In this document: positions 19,119 through 28,829 of the stretch, in pieces
Numbering within the stretch: position 1 is the first letter of the stretch
Layout: the number at the start of each line of letters is the position of its first letter
Source of the DNA: Chitinophagaceae bacterium
Lineage (GTDB): Bacteria > Bacteroidota > Bacteroidia > Chitinophagales > Chitinophagaceae
Length of the DNA: 35,018 nt
Assembly (NCBI GenBank): GCA_947453295.1
Contig: CANGGD010000010.1
Span: 1-35,018, forward strand
Reading direction: 5' to 3'
Program-made: the position numbers and the translations under genes
The notes under the pieces: generated by a model
The model's input: the letters and a program-made list of their open reading frames with translations, nothing else
What the model was told of the DNA's origin: nothing
Database searches by the model: none

Positions 19119-19538
19119 ATGGCATATTCAGAAAAAGTAATTGATCATTATCAAAATCCAAAAAATGTTGGTACGCTAGATAAAGCGAGTAAAGAAGTAG
19201 GAACTGGTCTAGTTGGAGCACCAGAATGTGGTGATGTTATGCGTCTCCAAATTCAGGTTGATAGCACTACAGGAGTTATTACTGATGCTAAATTTAAAAC
19301 ATTTGGTTGCGGATCTGCGATAGCATCCTCTTCTTTAGCAACAGAATGGCTTAAAGGTAAATCTGTAGATGAAGCTTTAAAAATCGACAATATGACTATT
19401 GTTGAAGAGCTAAATCTACCTCCTGTAAAAATACATTGCTCAGTTTTAGCAGAAGATGCGATTAAGGCCGCAATTAATGACTACAGAGAAAAAAACGGAA
19501 TGGAGAAAATTAAATTTGAAGAAAGCGTTGTACATTAA
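19119..19538 (+). CDS. iscU: Fe-S cluster assembly scaffold IscU
   Basis: DHYQNPKNVG, GAPECGDVMRLQI, FKTFGCGSAIASSS, VKIHCSVLAEDAIKAAI. Confidence 0.96.
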   Translation: MAYSEKVIDHYQNPKNVGTLDKASKEVGTGLVGAPECGDVMRLQIQVDSTTGVITDAKFKTFGCGSAIASSSLATEWLKGKSVDEALKIDNMTIVEELNLPPVKIHCSVLAEDAIKAAINDYREKNGMEKIKFEESVVH

Positions 19539-19552
19539 TAAATAGTTTTTTT

Positions 19553-19903
19553 ATGATTGCTACAGAAAATGGTATATACATTAGTGATAAAGCTAAAATC
19601 AAAGTTCTTCAATTAATGAAGGATGCTGGTGTAGAGGGCGATAGTAATTATTTTCTAAGAGTAGGTGTTGTTGGTGGTGGTTGCAGTGGATTGAGTTACA
19701 AACTTGATTTCGATAATGAAGTTAAGCCTATGGATCAAGTATTTGAAGACAAAGGATTAAAATTAGTAACTGATTTGAAAAGCTTTTTGTATTTGGTTAA
19801 TACAGAATTAGATTTTAGCGATGGATTAAATGGGAAAGGTTTTTATTTTGATAATCCAAATGCAAGCAGAAGTTGTGGTTGCGGAGATAGTTTTGCTGTT
19901 TAA
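19553..19903 (+). CDS. iscA: A-type Fe-S assembly protein (IscA/HesB family)
   Basis: RVGVVGGGCSGLSYKLDF and C-terminal SRSCGCGDSF cysteine motifs. Confidence 0.94.
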   Translation: MIATENGIYISDKAKIKVLQLMKDAGVEGDSNYFLRVGVVGGGCSGLSYKLDFDNEVKPMDQVFEDKGLKLVTDLKSFLYLVNTELDFSDGLNGKGFYFDNPNASRSCGCGDSFAV

Positions 19904-19942
19904 TTTCCCAATAGGAAATCATACATAATAAGTTTCAAGTAT

Positions 19943-19976
19943 AAAAAAAGTCCAAAAATAATTTTGGACTTTTTTT
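19943..19976. terminator. Bidirectional intrinsic terminator between iscA (+) and gldN (-)
   Basis: AAAAAAAGTCCAAAA-TAA-type hairpin: AGTCCAAAA (19949-19957), loop ATAA, TTTTGGACT (19962-19970), flanked by A-run and T-run on either side; located between two convergent stops. Confidence 0.88.
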
Positions 19977-19993
19977 ATATAAGTTTATGAAAA

Positions 19994-21022
19994 TTAATAG
20001 CTCCAAAGATCTTGTTCGTAATTGAAGATTTTTTCTTTAGAATTTTCTCCTTCAAACAATTGTAACAATGTATTATCAGTAAGTCCTGGGTAATTTTTTA
20101 TTAATGCATCTTTAGAGTTATCCATTGAAGTTTTTATAATTCTTCCAGAGAACATTCTATTTTCAAACAAATCATCCCAACTCATTTTAGCAGATAAGTT
20201 TTTAGAATTATACACTTCGTAATTTGATAAGGTTACTCTCAAATCAGGAAAATAAACCCAAAATAATTCTGTAGAACCTAGATCAACACCGCCACTAGTA
20301 ATTATATTTTTTACTGGGGAGATGCCAATAATTCTCCAATAAAGACGTGATGTTTGTTTGTCAAAAATTACCTCTTCTTTAATATGGTATCTGTAAAATG
20401 AATCTAAATTAAGATCATTCCTTTTTTTCTCAACTCCTGTAACATTGCCAAGTGTATCGAATTTTTTCACTTCTACTTCTTCGCCAGCTACCATTTTAGC
20501 AACTTCAGACATCGTCATTGGATTTGTGAATCTATCATCTGAAAAAGCAGTTACAATGCTATCTTGCAGTGCTTTTAATAAAATAGAAATGAATCTTTGA
20601 TTACCATTATCTCCATCCGCACGATACATAAATGGCAAGTTTATTTTTTCTCTGCAATCTATTTCTCTTACTAACTTATGGCGAAAAACTGCATCATCAG
20701 CTCTTATAGATTGATATGATAATGGCATTTTCTCGCTATTATCGCTCTCATCATAAGCAAAATCTTTCCTTAGTGATTTTTTTATTTTAGGAAGAGGTAT
20801 GCTATCTTTTTGATTTGAGTTAGCTGCTACATCATTTGAATTTACAGCCGCATTAGGTTGGACTGTATCTACAGGTGTTGATGTGGAAACAATATTTGTG
20901 TTCGTAGGTGCTTTTACAGTTTTTTTGGTTGATTTTTTGCTTTTTTGAGCAAATGAATTATTAACCAAAACAGTAGAAAAAAGCAATGTATAAACAACAA
21001 ATGCTAAATATTTAAATTTCAT
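19994..21022 (-). CDS. gldN: Gliding motility / type IX secretion protein GldN (PorN)
   Basis: Signal peptide; GldN-like region VFRHKLVREIDCREKINLPFMYRADGDNGNQRFISILLKAL..., YRYHIKEEVIFDKQTSRLYWRIIGISPVK; downstream of gldM. Confidence 0.95.
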   Translation of the reverse strand: MKFKYLAFVVYTLLFSTVLVNNSFAQKSKKSTKKTVKAPTNTNIVSTSTPVDTVQPNAAVNSNDVAANSNQKDSIPLPKIKKSLRKDFAYDESDNSEKMPLSYQSIRADDAVFRHKLVREIDCREKINLPFMYRADGDNGNQRFISILLKALQDSIVTAFSDDRFTNPMTMSEVAKMVAGEEVEVKKFDTLGNVTGVEKKRNDLNLDSFYRYHIKEEVIFDKQTSRLYWRIIGISPVKNIITSGGVDLGSTELFWVYFPDLRVTLSNYEVYNSKNLSAKMSWDDLFENRMFSGRIIKTSMDNSKDALIKNYPGLTDNTLLQLFEGENSKEKIFNYEQDLWSY

Positions 21023-21136
21023 TTTTGATAATTATTGTTTTAGAATAGTTCGTTTGAAATATTTTTTATTCTATTTTTTATTAATCAATTAAACAAGTTA
21101 TTAAAAAAGTTCTTATTTAAATTTATTAACATTTAT

Positions 21137-21170
21137 ATAATTTCATACTTTTTAAAAAAAATGAAATTAT
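21137..21170 (-). other. Intercistronic 10-bp inverted repeat (RNA hairpin) between gldM and gldN
   Basis: ATAATTTCAT (21137-21146) pairs with ATGAAATTAT (21161-21170), 14-nt loop; starts about 8 nt downstream of the gldM stop codon. Confidence 0.55.
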
Positions 21171-21178
21171 TTGTGTTA

Positions 21179-22726
21179 TTAATACAGTGCTATTGATTTT
21201 CCTTCAATAGTTCTTTGTCCATCTGGACCTTGAACCTTTACATTATCAAATGTGATTACAGATCCAGGACCACATTGATTTATGTATGTAGATAATGAAG
21301 CAATGCTATTTCCAGTTATAGATGCAGTTCTTACATTTGGGAAATTAGCTCCAGAAAAATATACCGTAGCGCTAACTATACTATATCTTAATTCGAAATC
21401 AAAATTTTCTAATTCAGCTCTGCAAGAAGTTTGGCTTTTAAATTCGATTGATGGCATTCTTACCTTTCCAGAACCTACTTTGAAAACCGGATCAGGAATA
21501 CGCTTTAATCTAAATTCAAAATTGCTTGACTTTTTATCTGCATTTACAGTAATCACTGCTTTTTGTCCTGGCATATTTGCTGGTTTTACTACTCTACTAG
21601 AACCTTGACCAGAGATAGCACCATTAGTCATAGATACAGTTGTTTTATCCCAACCAGTTGGAGATCCAATCGTAACAGGATTATCAACACCTATATAAAA
21701 AACATTCATTTTATCAGGCATTACAGCAGCTCCTCCAGGAGTTCCTACTGTATATTTAACTTCAAATTGTTTTGATTCTTTGGTTCCATCTGGTTTGGTG
21801 TATGTAACTGATACTGGTACTGTTTGTGAACCAGAACCATTAACATTAAATTTATAGCTAGCTCTTCCATCAGGTCCTATTGGCGAAGAAGTACCTCGAA
21901 TTGAAACTTGTGGTTGAGCAGCCTTGCTGTAAGCACCCACTCCAGCAGTGATTTCCATCTCTTCACCTGGCATTATGTAATTTGAACTTTGACCTACTAA
22001 AGCAGCAAATTGATCATAAACAACTTTAACGGCTCCAACTTGATTGTGACAATATGTTACAACTTGGTTTTCAGCATTTTTTACGTTGTTTTGAAACTTG
22101 CTCAAAAGAGTAAGGGCAGCTACAGTTGGAGTCATATGAAAATAAGCGTCTGTAAAGGACTTCTCTTTTCCATCTTGTCCAATAATTTTTGCAGTATTCA
22201 TATCATCAACTGGAAATGTAGTTGCAAATTCTTTAGCAATTGATGGGTCGATACCTAACATTTTTTCTCTAAATTCCTGTAATTTATCTTTAAATTCAGG
22301 TCCTTTGTTTTTAGCTTTTTCGCCATTACCAAACAATCTAGTTGCAGCTTCTAAATCATCCTCTTTGAATTGCATGATTTTTTGACCGTCAACTTCTACT
22401 TCATGTTCTCCAGCTTCTTTTTTTAATTCTGACTTTAAATCATTTATGTAAGCATCCATTTCAGCAGAAATTTTCTTAGCTTGGTTTGCTCTATCATACC
22501 AAGGTTTTGCTTTTTCAGCTGTCATAGGATCTTTTAACTTCCCTTCTAATGAAGTATATAATGTATTATTAGCTGTATTCAAATTATCATTTGAAGTAAC
22601 TAAACTTTTGTCAACAACCTTGAAAGCATTTAAGATTTCTGAAGATACGTTCAATGCTAACAATGCTGTAAGCACCAAGTACATCAGGTTAATCATCTTC
22701 TGCCTGGGCTCTTTAGGTAAAGCCAT
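21179..22726 (-). CDS. gldM: Gliding motility / type IX secretion protein GldM (PorM)
   Basis: MALPKEPRQKMINLMYLVLTALLALNVSSEILNAFKVVDKSL N-terminal TM signature; 515 aa periplasmic domains. Confidence 0.97.
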   Translation of the reverse strand: MALPKEPRQKMINLMYLVLTALLALNVSSEILNAFKVVDKSLVTSNDNLNTANNTLYTSLEGKLKDPMTAEKAKPWYDRANQAKKISAEMDAYINDLKSELKKEAGEHEVEVDGQKIMQFKEDDLEAATRLFGNGEKAKNKGPEFKDKLQEFREKMLGIDPSIAKEFATTFPVDDMNTAKIIGQDGKEKSFTDAYFHMTPTVAALTLLSKFQNNVKNAENQVVTYCHNQVGAVKVVYDQFAALVGQSSNYIMPGEEMEITAGVGAYSKAAQPQVSIRGTSSPIGPDGRASYKFNVNGSGSQTVPVSVTYTKPDGTKESKQFEVKYTVGTPGGAAVMPDKMNVFYIGVDNPVTIGSPTGWDKTTVSMTNGAISGQGSSRVVKPANMPGQKAVITVNADKKSSNFEFRLKRIPDPVFKVGSGKVRMPSIEFKSQTSCRAELENFDFELRYSIVSATVYFSGANFPNVRTASITGNSIASLSTYINQCGPGSVITFDNVKVQGPDGQRTIEGKSIALY

Positions 22727-22784
22727 AACTAGTTATATTAAATTAGATTATTAAATATTGTTTGAATGAAAAATTAAATAGGAA

Positions 22785-23534
22785 TTATCTTCCTTGCATT
22801 GCATTTATCATATTGCCATATACTGAATTTAATTTGCTTAAATTACCAGCTAGAGCAGCAATTTGATCTTTAACTTTTGTAGCATCGGCAACGCTAGCTG
22901 TCATAGCATTACTTGCTTCAGCTAATTTTCCGTAGAAGTTATTCAACGCTTTTAAGTGATTATTGCTTTCTTTCAATTCTAGTTCATAAATTGTATTTAA
23001 AGAACCTAAGTTTTTAGTCAATACTTGAACTTGATCATGAAATCCTTTTGCACTTTGAGAAGCCGCACTAAATGTTTCCATAGTTTTTGCACTATTTGCA
23101 AAAGAAGTAGTCATTGATGCCATAGCAGCAGTAGCTTCTTTTGTTTTTGTGCCAAATTCACTTGTTGATTTAACTACATCAGTTACATCGGAAATAGAAG
23201 CAACAGAAGCTCCTAATTTCTGGAACCCTTCGCTTAACTTTTTCATTGTAACTGGAGTAATATCAGCATCTTTCATCATTTTCTCCATTGCCTCTAAAGG
23301 ATTTAATCCTTTTTTATCATGAGCGTCATGCTCTGCTTCTAAAGGAGATGTGATATATAAAATACCATAAAGCAAGAAAATTCCAGCCTCTGTGTACAAA
23401 CCTATTTTCAACCATAAATCAGCTGATGGTGTGTGAAGGATTTTTTGAAGAGCACCAAAAATTACTGCAGCCGCAGCGATTGAAACAGCAACGTCCATCC
23501 ATTTGCTAACTTTAGGATTAATTTTAACTGACAT
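22785..23534 (-). CDS. gldL: Gliding motility / type IX secretion protein GldL (PorL)
   Basis: Two N-terminal TM helices (VAVSIAAAAVIFGALQKILHTP... LKIGLYTEAGIFLLYGILYI) with TM2 glutamate; between gldK and gldM. Confidence 0.97.
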   Translation of the reverse strand: MSVKINPKVSKWMDVAVSIAAAAVIFGALQKILHTPSADLWLKIGLYTEAGIFLLYGILYITSPLEAEHDAHDKKGLNPLEAMEKMMKDADITPVTMKKLSEGFQKLGASVASISDVTDVVKSTSEFGTKTKEATAAMASMTTSFANSAKTMETFSAASQSAKGFHDQVQVLTKNLGSLNTIYELELKESNNHLKALNNFYGKLAEASNAMTASVADATKVKDQIAALAGNLSKLNSVYGNMINAMQGR

Positions 23535-23599
23535 GTTTTTAAAGTTTTTAAAGGTTTTTTTGTTTGATTTGAAATATTTGTTGAAAATTAAAAAAATGA

Positions 23600-24937
23600 T
23601 TACTTAATGCCATACGGTGGCAAATCTTGAACACAACGAAATCCTATGTGAGATTTTGCAGAATCCTGATATTCATAAGTACGAGTACTTGTTTGTAAGT
23701 AATAAGCTACATCTTTCCAACTCCCTCCTCTTACAACTTTTCTTTTCATTCTTGGAGGATCAGACTCTTTAGCATTCCATCTGATGTCCGGATTGATTTC
23801 ACTTTGAAAATTATAGGCCCCTTCATAATATAATGAAGAAGTCCATTCTGCAACGTTACCAGCCATATTATATAGTTGAAATTTATTTGGCCAAAAACTT
23901 TGTGCTTTTACTGTATATATACCTTTTGTATCTTTCATTTGAAAGACACCTTTAGCACTACATGGCGTTTCAGCATAATTACCTCTGCCATTCTTAAAGT
24001 TTGCTAATAAACATCCTTTTTTATTTCTTAAATATGGGCCGCCCCATGGATATGGCGATTGGGCATTTCCACCTCTTGCAGCATATTCCCACTGCGCTTC
24101 AGATGGTAGTCTAAAATCAGGGTCTGGTGTCATTTTCTTACCTGCTAAATAAGCATTGCGTATCTGTGTTCTCCACTGACAGAAAGCATTTGCCTGTTTC
24201 CAATTAACACCAACCACAGGATATTCGCCATAAGCTGGATGACTAAAATAATTTTTTGCCATAGGCTCATTGTAACCATATGCAAAATCTCTAATCCAAC
24301 ATATTGTGTCTGGATAAACAGGAATATTAGATTTTAATATAAACGCTGAACGTCGAACAGTTACATCTCTATTTTGAGCAGCAGATTTATAATCAAAAAC
24401 TTCTGATTGATACATAATTTTGGAAACATCTAATTCCTTTTTCCCAAAAATTCTATCATCTGGAGGCAAAATAATAGCGTCCACTTTTTCAATTACCGAT
24501 TTATCACCCCATTTTATAGTAGAGGCCCTAGTCCAATCAACATATTCTACACCATCAGAACCTTGCTTAACATATCCCATCAATTTAGCAGCAATTGAAT
24601 CTCTTACCCAATTTGTGAATGACCTATATTCATTGTTTGTAATTTCAGTAGCATCCATCCAAAAACCACTTATTGTTACTGTTTTATTTTTCGCAGTATA
24701 TGAATAATTAATATCTTGATCACTTGGGCCCATTTGAAATGCACCAGGATACACATATACCATACCAAAAGGTCTTGTGTTTGTCATTGAATTAGCAAGA
24801 GCTGCTCCATGTAACTGACCATCACTTGGTACAGAAGATCCAGTTTTATTATTTTTTGTCCCTCCAATTAACCCACAACTGCTAATAATTAGTGCCGATG
24901 CTGTAATTAGTGATAATGGGAATACAAGTTTCTTCAT
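23600..24937 (-). CDS. gldK: Gliding motility / type IX secretion lipoprotein GldK (PorK), SUMF1/FGE-like
   Basis: Lipobox ASALIISSCG; SUMF1-like motifs (FWMDATEITNNEYRSF, RLPSEAQWEYAARGG, YNMAGNVAEWTSSLY, VVRGGSWKD, HIGFRCV). Confidence 0.97.
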   Translation of the reverse strand: MKKLVFPLSLITASALIISSCGLIGGTKNNKTGSSVPSDGQLHGAALANSMTNTRPFGMVYVYPGAFQMGPSDQDINYSYTAKNKTVTISGFWMDATEITNNEYRSFTNWVRDSIAAKLMGYVKQGSDGVEYVDWTRASTIKWGDKSVIEKVDAIILPPDDRIFGKKELDVSKIMYQSEVFDYKSAAQNRDVTVRRSAFILKSNIPVYPDTICWIRDFAYGYNEPMAKNYFSHPAYGEYPVVGVNWKQANAFCQWRTQIRNAYLAGKKMTPDPDFRLPSEAQWEYAARGGNAQSPYPWGGPYLRNKKGCLLANFKNGRGNYAETPCSAKGVFQMKDTKGIYTVKAQSFWPNKFQLYNMAGNVAEWTSSLYYEGAYNFQSEINPDIRWNAKESDPPRMKRKVVRGGSWKDVAYYLQTSTRTYEYQDSAKSHIGFRCVQDLPPYGIK

Positions 24938-24960
24938 TAGTTCTTCTTTGTTAGTATAGG

Positions 24961-24968
24961 CAAATATA
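24961..24968 (-). promoter_or_regulatory. Putative gldKLM(N) -7 promoter element TATATTTG
   Basis: Exact TAnnTTTG match on the minus strand, 23 nt upstream of the gldK ATG; T-rich -33-like region (TTTTATTC) about 17 nt further upstream. Confidence 0.6.
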
Positions 24969-25045
24969 GTAATGATTGAATAAAATATTATTAGTTGAAG
25001 TAAAAAAAATTAAAAATATTTTTTTTGCATTCAATAACGTGCAAT

Positions 25046-27106
25046 TTATGGTATTATTGTTTTAAAATTGTTAATTTCTTCTAAACTATTTATAATTTTT
25101 TCAATAGAGTTGTTTTGAAATAAGCAAATATTGTTTTTACATATATATCCAGCTACTTCTTTGTCGTATTTTTTGTTTAACAAAAGTGGGAAATCTTTCT
25201 CCTCGCTGCTACTTTGAAAAACCTTATTCGGCAAAAAAACACGGTTTATTTTTTCAATAGCATTTTGAGATTTTTGTCCTGTAATTACTAATTCAATCTC
25301 TCCGAAATTGAAAAAATAAAGTAAAGCACACCAGTTGCCAAAAGAATTAGGATGTTTTTTAATTAAATCCTTTACTTTTTGTGTCATTGTGTAAGAAGTA
25401 TCAAGCCATTTTTTATTGCTAAAGATAAAAGACAGGTACCTAAGATTCTCTGCCATTATACTATTCCCTGAAGGTATTGCATTATCAAAATAATCATGTT
25501 TTCTTATTATGACATCATGTTGAAATTTACTTGAATAAAAAAACCAACCATTTTCTGAATCAAAAAAATAATCAATTGCTTTTTCTGTAAGTACTTTTGC
25601 TTCCATTAAATAATCTTGATTGCCTGTTATCTCCTGAAGTGCTATACAAGCCTGAATCCAATAGGCATAATCATCCAAATAAGGAGTATGACTAACTTTA
25701 TTCTTTGTACAACAGTGAAACTTTAATTCACCCGATTCGAAAAATATATTTTTTAATTTTTTGTGTAAATCAATTGCGCTGTTTTTAAAACTTTTGTTTC
25801 CTGTGGCAGCAGCAGCTTTGCAAAAAGCTTTAATCATTAAAGCATTCCAACCAACAATTATTTTTATGTCTATTATTGGCTTAGTTTTTGTATTTCTAAA
25901 AGCCAATAGTTTTGTTTCGCAATCATCAATAAGCTTTATTGTTTTTTCTTTGTCTAGATGATGCTTATCAATATATTTCTCTAATGAATCTTGTTTGAAT
26001 AAAATATTTTTCTGTTCCCAATTACCCTTTTCTTGAACCCCGTAAAAATCACAAAAAAGATTGGCAGATTCTCCCAATACAGTTTGGATTTCATGTTTTT
26101 CCCATACATAAAAAAAACCTTCCTCCCCTTCTGTGTCAGCATCTATTGCAGAATAATAACCTGCATCTTCACATTTTAATTCAGATTCACAAAAAGCAAT
26201 CGTTTTTTGTATAGCTTTCAAATATTGAGTGTCATTTGTGATTTGATATAAATCACTCAACAACATTATCAATAAAGCATTATCATACAACATTTTTTCG
26301 AAGTGAGGGGCAAACCATTTTTCATCTGTACTATATCTTGCTAAGCCTCCTGCTAAATGATCGTATATACCTCCACTAAGCAATGCGTTTACAGAAAAAA
26401 CAACATGATTTAAAGCGTCTTGATTCTTATAAAAATGATAATGAAGCAGCATCGCTTTTAATGAGAAAAACTGAGGAAATTTTGGTGCAGTTCCAAATCC
26501 GCCAAATAATTTATCTGCAGACTTTTCTAAACTGTTATAAATATCAATACAAACTTTATCATTAAATTCATTATTGCCAGCTTTCTTATCTAATGAAAGA
26601 AAGGTATTTGAGTTTTGAATATGATTTGTAATTTTTTTGGCCTGAAGCTCTACTTCAACTCTTCTGTTTTTCCATACTTCCGTTATAAAAGATAAAATTT
26701 CAAGCCAAGAAGAACGATTGTGCATTCTTGTTGGAGGGAAATAAGTACCACCAAAAAATGGTAACCCATCAGTATTTAAAAATACATTTAATGGCCAACC
26801 ACCGCTTCCTGTTAGCGTTTGCACTGCATCCATATAAATATTGTCTAAATCAGGCCTCTCCTCTCTGTCAATTTTTATGCAAATGAAATTTTCATTCATG
26901 TATGCAGCTATTTCTTCATTCTCAAAACTCTCTTTTTCCATTACATGACACCAATGACATGCCGCATAACCAATGCTCACCAATATTGGTCTATCGAGTT
27001 CTTTTGCTGTATTCAACACAGCTTCACTCCAAATTTTCCAATGAACAGGATTATTTGCATGCTGAAGCAAATACGGACTTGTTTCATGAATTAATTCATT
27101 GGCCAT
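25046..27106 (-). CDS. DUF255/YyaL-type thioredoxin-domain protein (SSP411 family)
   Basis: N-terminal [36 protein letters not shown] CxxC motif, [17 protein letters not shown], and (alpha/alpha)-barrel-like C-terminus. Confidence 0.96.
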   Translation of the reverse strand: MANELIHETSPYLLQHANNPVHWKIWSEAVLNTAKELDRPILVSIGYAACHWCHVMEKESFENEEIAAYMNENFICIKIDREERPDLDNIYMDAVQTLTGSGGWPLNVFLNTDGLPFFGGTYFPPTRMHNRSSWLEILSFITEVWKNRRVEVELQAKKITNHIQNSNTFLSLDKKAGNNEFNDKVCIDIYNSLEKSADKLFGGFGTAPKFPQFFSLKAMLLHYHFYKNQDALNHVVFSVNALLSGGIYDHLAGGLARYSTDEKWFAPHFEKMLYDNALLIMLLSDLYQITNDTQYLKAIQKTIAFCESELKCEDAGYYSAIDADTEGEEGFFYVWEKHEIQTVLGESANLFCDFYGVQEKGNWEQKNILFKQDSLEKYIDKHHLDKEKTIKLIDDCETKLLAFRNTKTKPIIDIKIIVGWNALMIKAFCKAAAATGNKSFKNSAIDLHKKLKNIFFESGELKFHCCTKNKVSHTPYLDDYAYWIQACIALQEITGNQDYLMEAKVLTEKAIDYFFDSENGWFFYSSKFQHDVIIRKHDYFDNAIPSGNSIMAENLRYLSFIFSNKKWLDTSYTMTQKVKDLIKKHPNSFGNWCALLYFFNFGEIELVITGQKSQNAIEKINRVFLPNKVFQSSSEEKDFPLLLNKKYDKEVAGYICKNNICLFQNNSIEKIINSLEEINNFKTIIP

Positions 27107-27127
27107 TTTAGTTCTTTGAAAAAGAAA

Positions 27128-27925
27128 TTATTTTTTTTTTGCTGGAGTTAAGAATTTTTCTAAAGCACTTACCATACTTGGAGTCTGAGGTAACGGAGCC
27201 TTAATATCTAAATTTAAACCTGCATCTTCTGCAGCTTTAAAAGTGTTTACTCCAAATGCAGCAATTTTTGTTTCTTTTTGTTTGTATTTTGGGAAGTTTT
27301 CAAAAAGACTTTTTACGCCGCCAGGGGTAAAAAAACAGATAATGTCATAGTTTTTAGCGATAACTTCTTTAATATCGCTGCTAACAATTTTATACAAAAT
27401 AGGAGTTGAAAATTCGCAATTGTTAAATTTTAACCAGTTGGTGATTTCACTATCAAAAGATTCAGAACAAGGATACAAAAACCGCTCATTTATTTTATGT
27501 TTATTGATCACATCGAAAAGACTCTTATTGTGACCATCGGCTCCGTAAAACACTTTACGTTTTCTGTATAAAATAAATTTTTGTAGATACAATGCTACCG
27601 ATTCAGTTATGCAGAAATATTTTGTGTCTTGAGAGACATTAATTTTCATTTCATTGCAAATTCTAAAAAAATGATCTATGGCATTTCTGCTAGTAAAAAT
27701 CACCGCACTAAAAGCTGCTAAATCAATTTTTTGTTTTCTGAAATCTTTTGAAGGAATTCCCTCAACTTTAATAAAAGGTTGAAAATCTAAATTTAGTCCA
27801 TATTTGAGAGCTAAGTCATAATATGGCGACTTAGCACCTTCTGGTCTTGGTTGTGTAATAAGTATTTTTAAAGGAATCTTTTTAGAAGTTGTTTTTACAA
27901 CTTTATCGGCTGTTTTTTTAATCAT
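27128..27925 (-). CDS. hemD: Uroporphyrinogen-III synthase
   Basis: HemD-like LITQPRPEGAKSPYYDLALKYGL, VIFTSRNAIDHFF, ICFFTPGGVKSLFENFP, KIAAFGVNTFKAAEDAGL. Confidence 0.88.
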   Translation of the reverse strand: MIKKTADKVVKTTSKKIPLKILITQPRPEGAKSPYYDLALKYGLNLDFQPFIKVEGIPSKDFRKQKIDLAAFSAVIFTSRNAIDHFFRICNEMKINVSQDTKYFCITESVALYLQKFILYRKRKVFYGADGHNKSLFDVINKHKINERFLYPCSESFDSEITNWLKFNNCEFSTPILYKIVSSDIKEVIAKNYDIICFFTPGGVKSLFENFPKYKQKETKIAAFGVNTFKAAEDAGLNLDIKAPLPQTPSMVSALEKFLTPAKKK

Positions 27926-27952
27926 GCTTATATCATCCAGTATTTTGCAAAA

Positions 27953-28813
27953 TTACTGACTTTTACTTAGAATAATCATTGCCTGTTTGTAAATCAATAA
28001 AATGGGGATAATTTCTATTGCTATTACATAAATAACAAAATGAAATCTACTCACACGTAATTGATTATTTAGTGTTCCAAATGTTCTCAAATATCTAATA
28101 ATTAATAAGATTACTAATGAGAAAGCTGATATCACGATTGAAGATTCAACCAATGAGGCTTTTGCAAATGACATTAAGAATAGAAACGGGATTAAAGTTA
28201 TTCCTGTTATTTTATTTAATAAAAAAACGATAAACAAATAATTTTCAGCTTCGTTTTTAAAACCGGTTAGCCATCCAAAAAAAAGAACATTTACATACTT
28301 TAGCACATACAAGCATGCCACAAACGCTATGCAAAATAGCATTGTTGACCATTCGTTCAAGCGTACTTTTCCTATATGTTTTAGTATCAAAAAAACATAA
28401 ATGCCAGCCGTAATGAAAAAGAAAATATTCATTATTAAGGATTGGAATTTTGCAATTAATAGCTGATCTACTAATTGGCTTTGGCGAAGAGTGGTATTCA
28501 AAAATACACGAGCTAAATTGGTGAAATACTTTTGATAGATCAATTTGAAAACACTCAAGAAAAGCATCAAGAAAATCAAAATATAAAAAAGCAAATCATT
28601 AGAATTATAGCTCCTAATTTGTTGATTATTGCTTTCCGAAATTGTTTTTAAATTGTAAGTGGCATTCTTGAGGATAACCTCTTTTTGATGAAAAAGAACT
28701 GAATCTTTTTTAATCAAAATTTCTTTATTGAATAAATTACTACTACTATCCTGACCCAATGCACTTAAATGCAAAATGCACAACAAGATTATATTTTGAG
28801 CTATTTTATTCAA
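27953..28813 (-). CDS. DUF4271-type integral membrane protein
   Basis: 286 aa, signal peptide followed by multiple TM segments; KLIYQKYFTNLARVFLNTTLRQSQL pattern; conserved placement next to hemD in Bacteroidota (recollection). Confidence 0.8.
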   Translation of the reverse strand: MNKIAQNIILLCILHLSALGQDSSSNLFNKEILIKKDSVLFHQKEVILKNATYNLKTISESNNQQIRSYNSNDLLFYILIFLMLFLSVFKLIYQKYFTNLARVFLNTTLRQSQLVDQLLIAKFQSLIMNIFFFITAGIYVFLILKHIGKVRLNEWSTMLFCIAFVACLYVLKYVNVLFFGWLTGFKNEAENYLFIVFLLNKITGITLIPFLFLMSFAKASLVESSIVISAFSLVILLIIRYLRTFGTLNNQLRVSRFHFVIYVIAIEIIPILLIYKQAMIILSKSQ

Positions 28814-28829
28814 TTTTATAAATTCTAAA

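Noticed and set aside
25015-25050. TTGCA...TGCAA inverted repeat between the DUF255 gene and gldK
   Set aside because: Short 5-bp stem followed by an A-run, not a U-run, on the transcribed strand.
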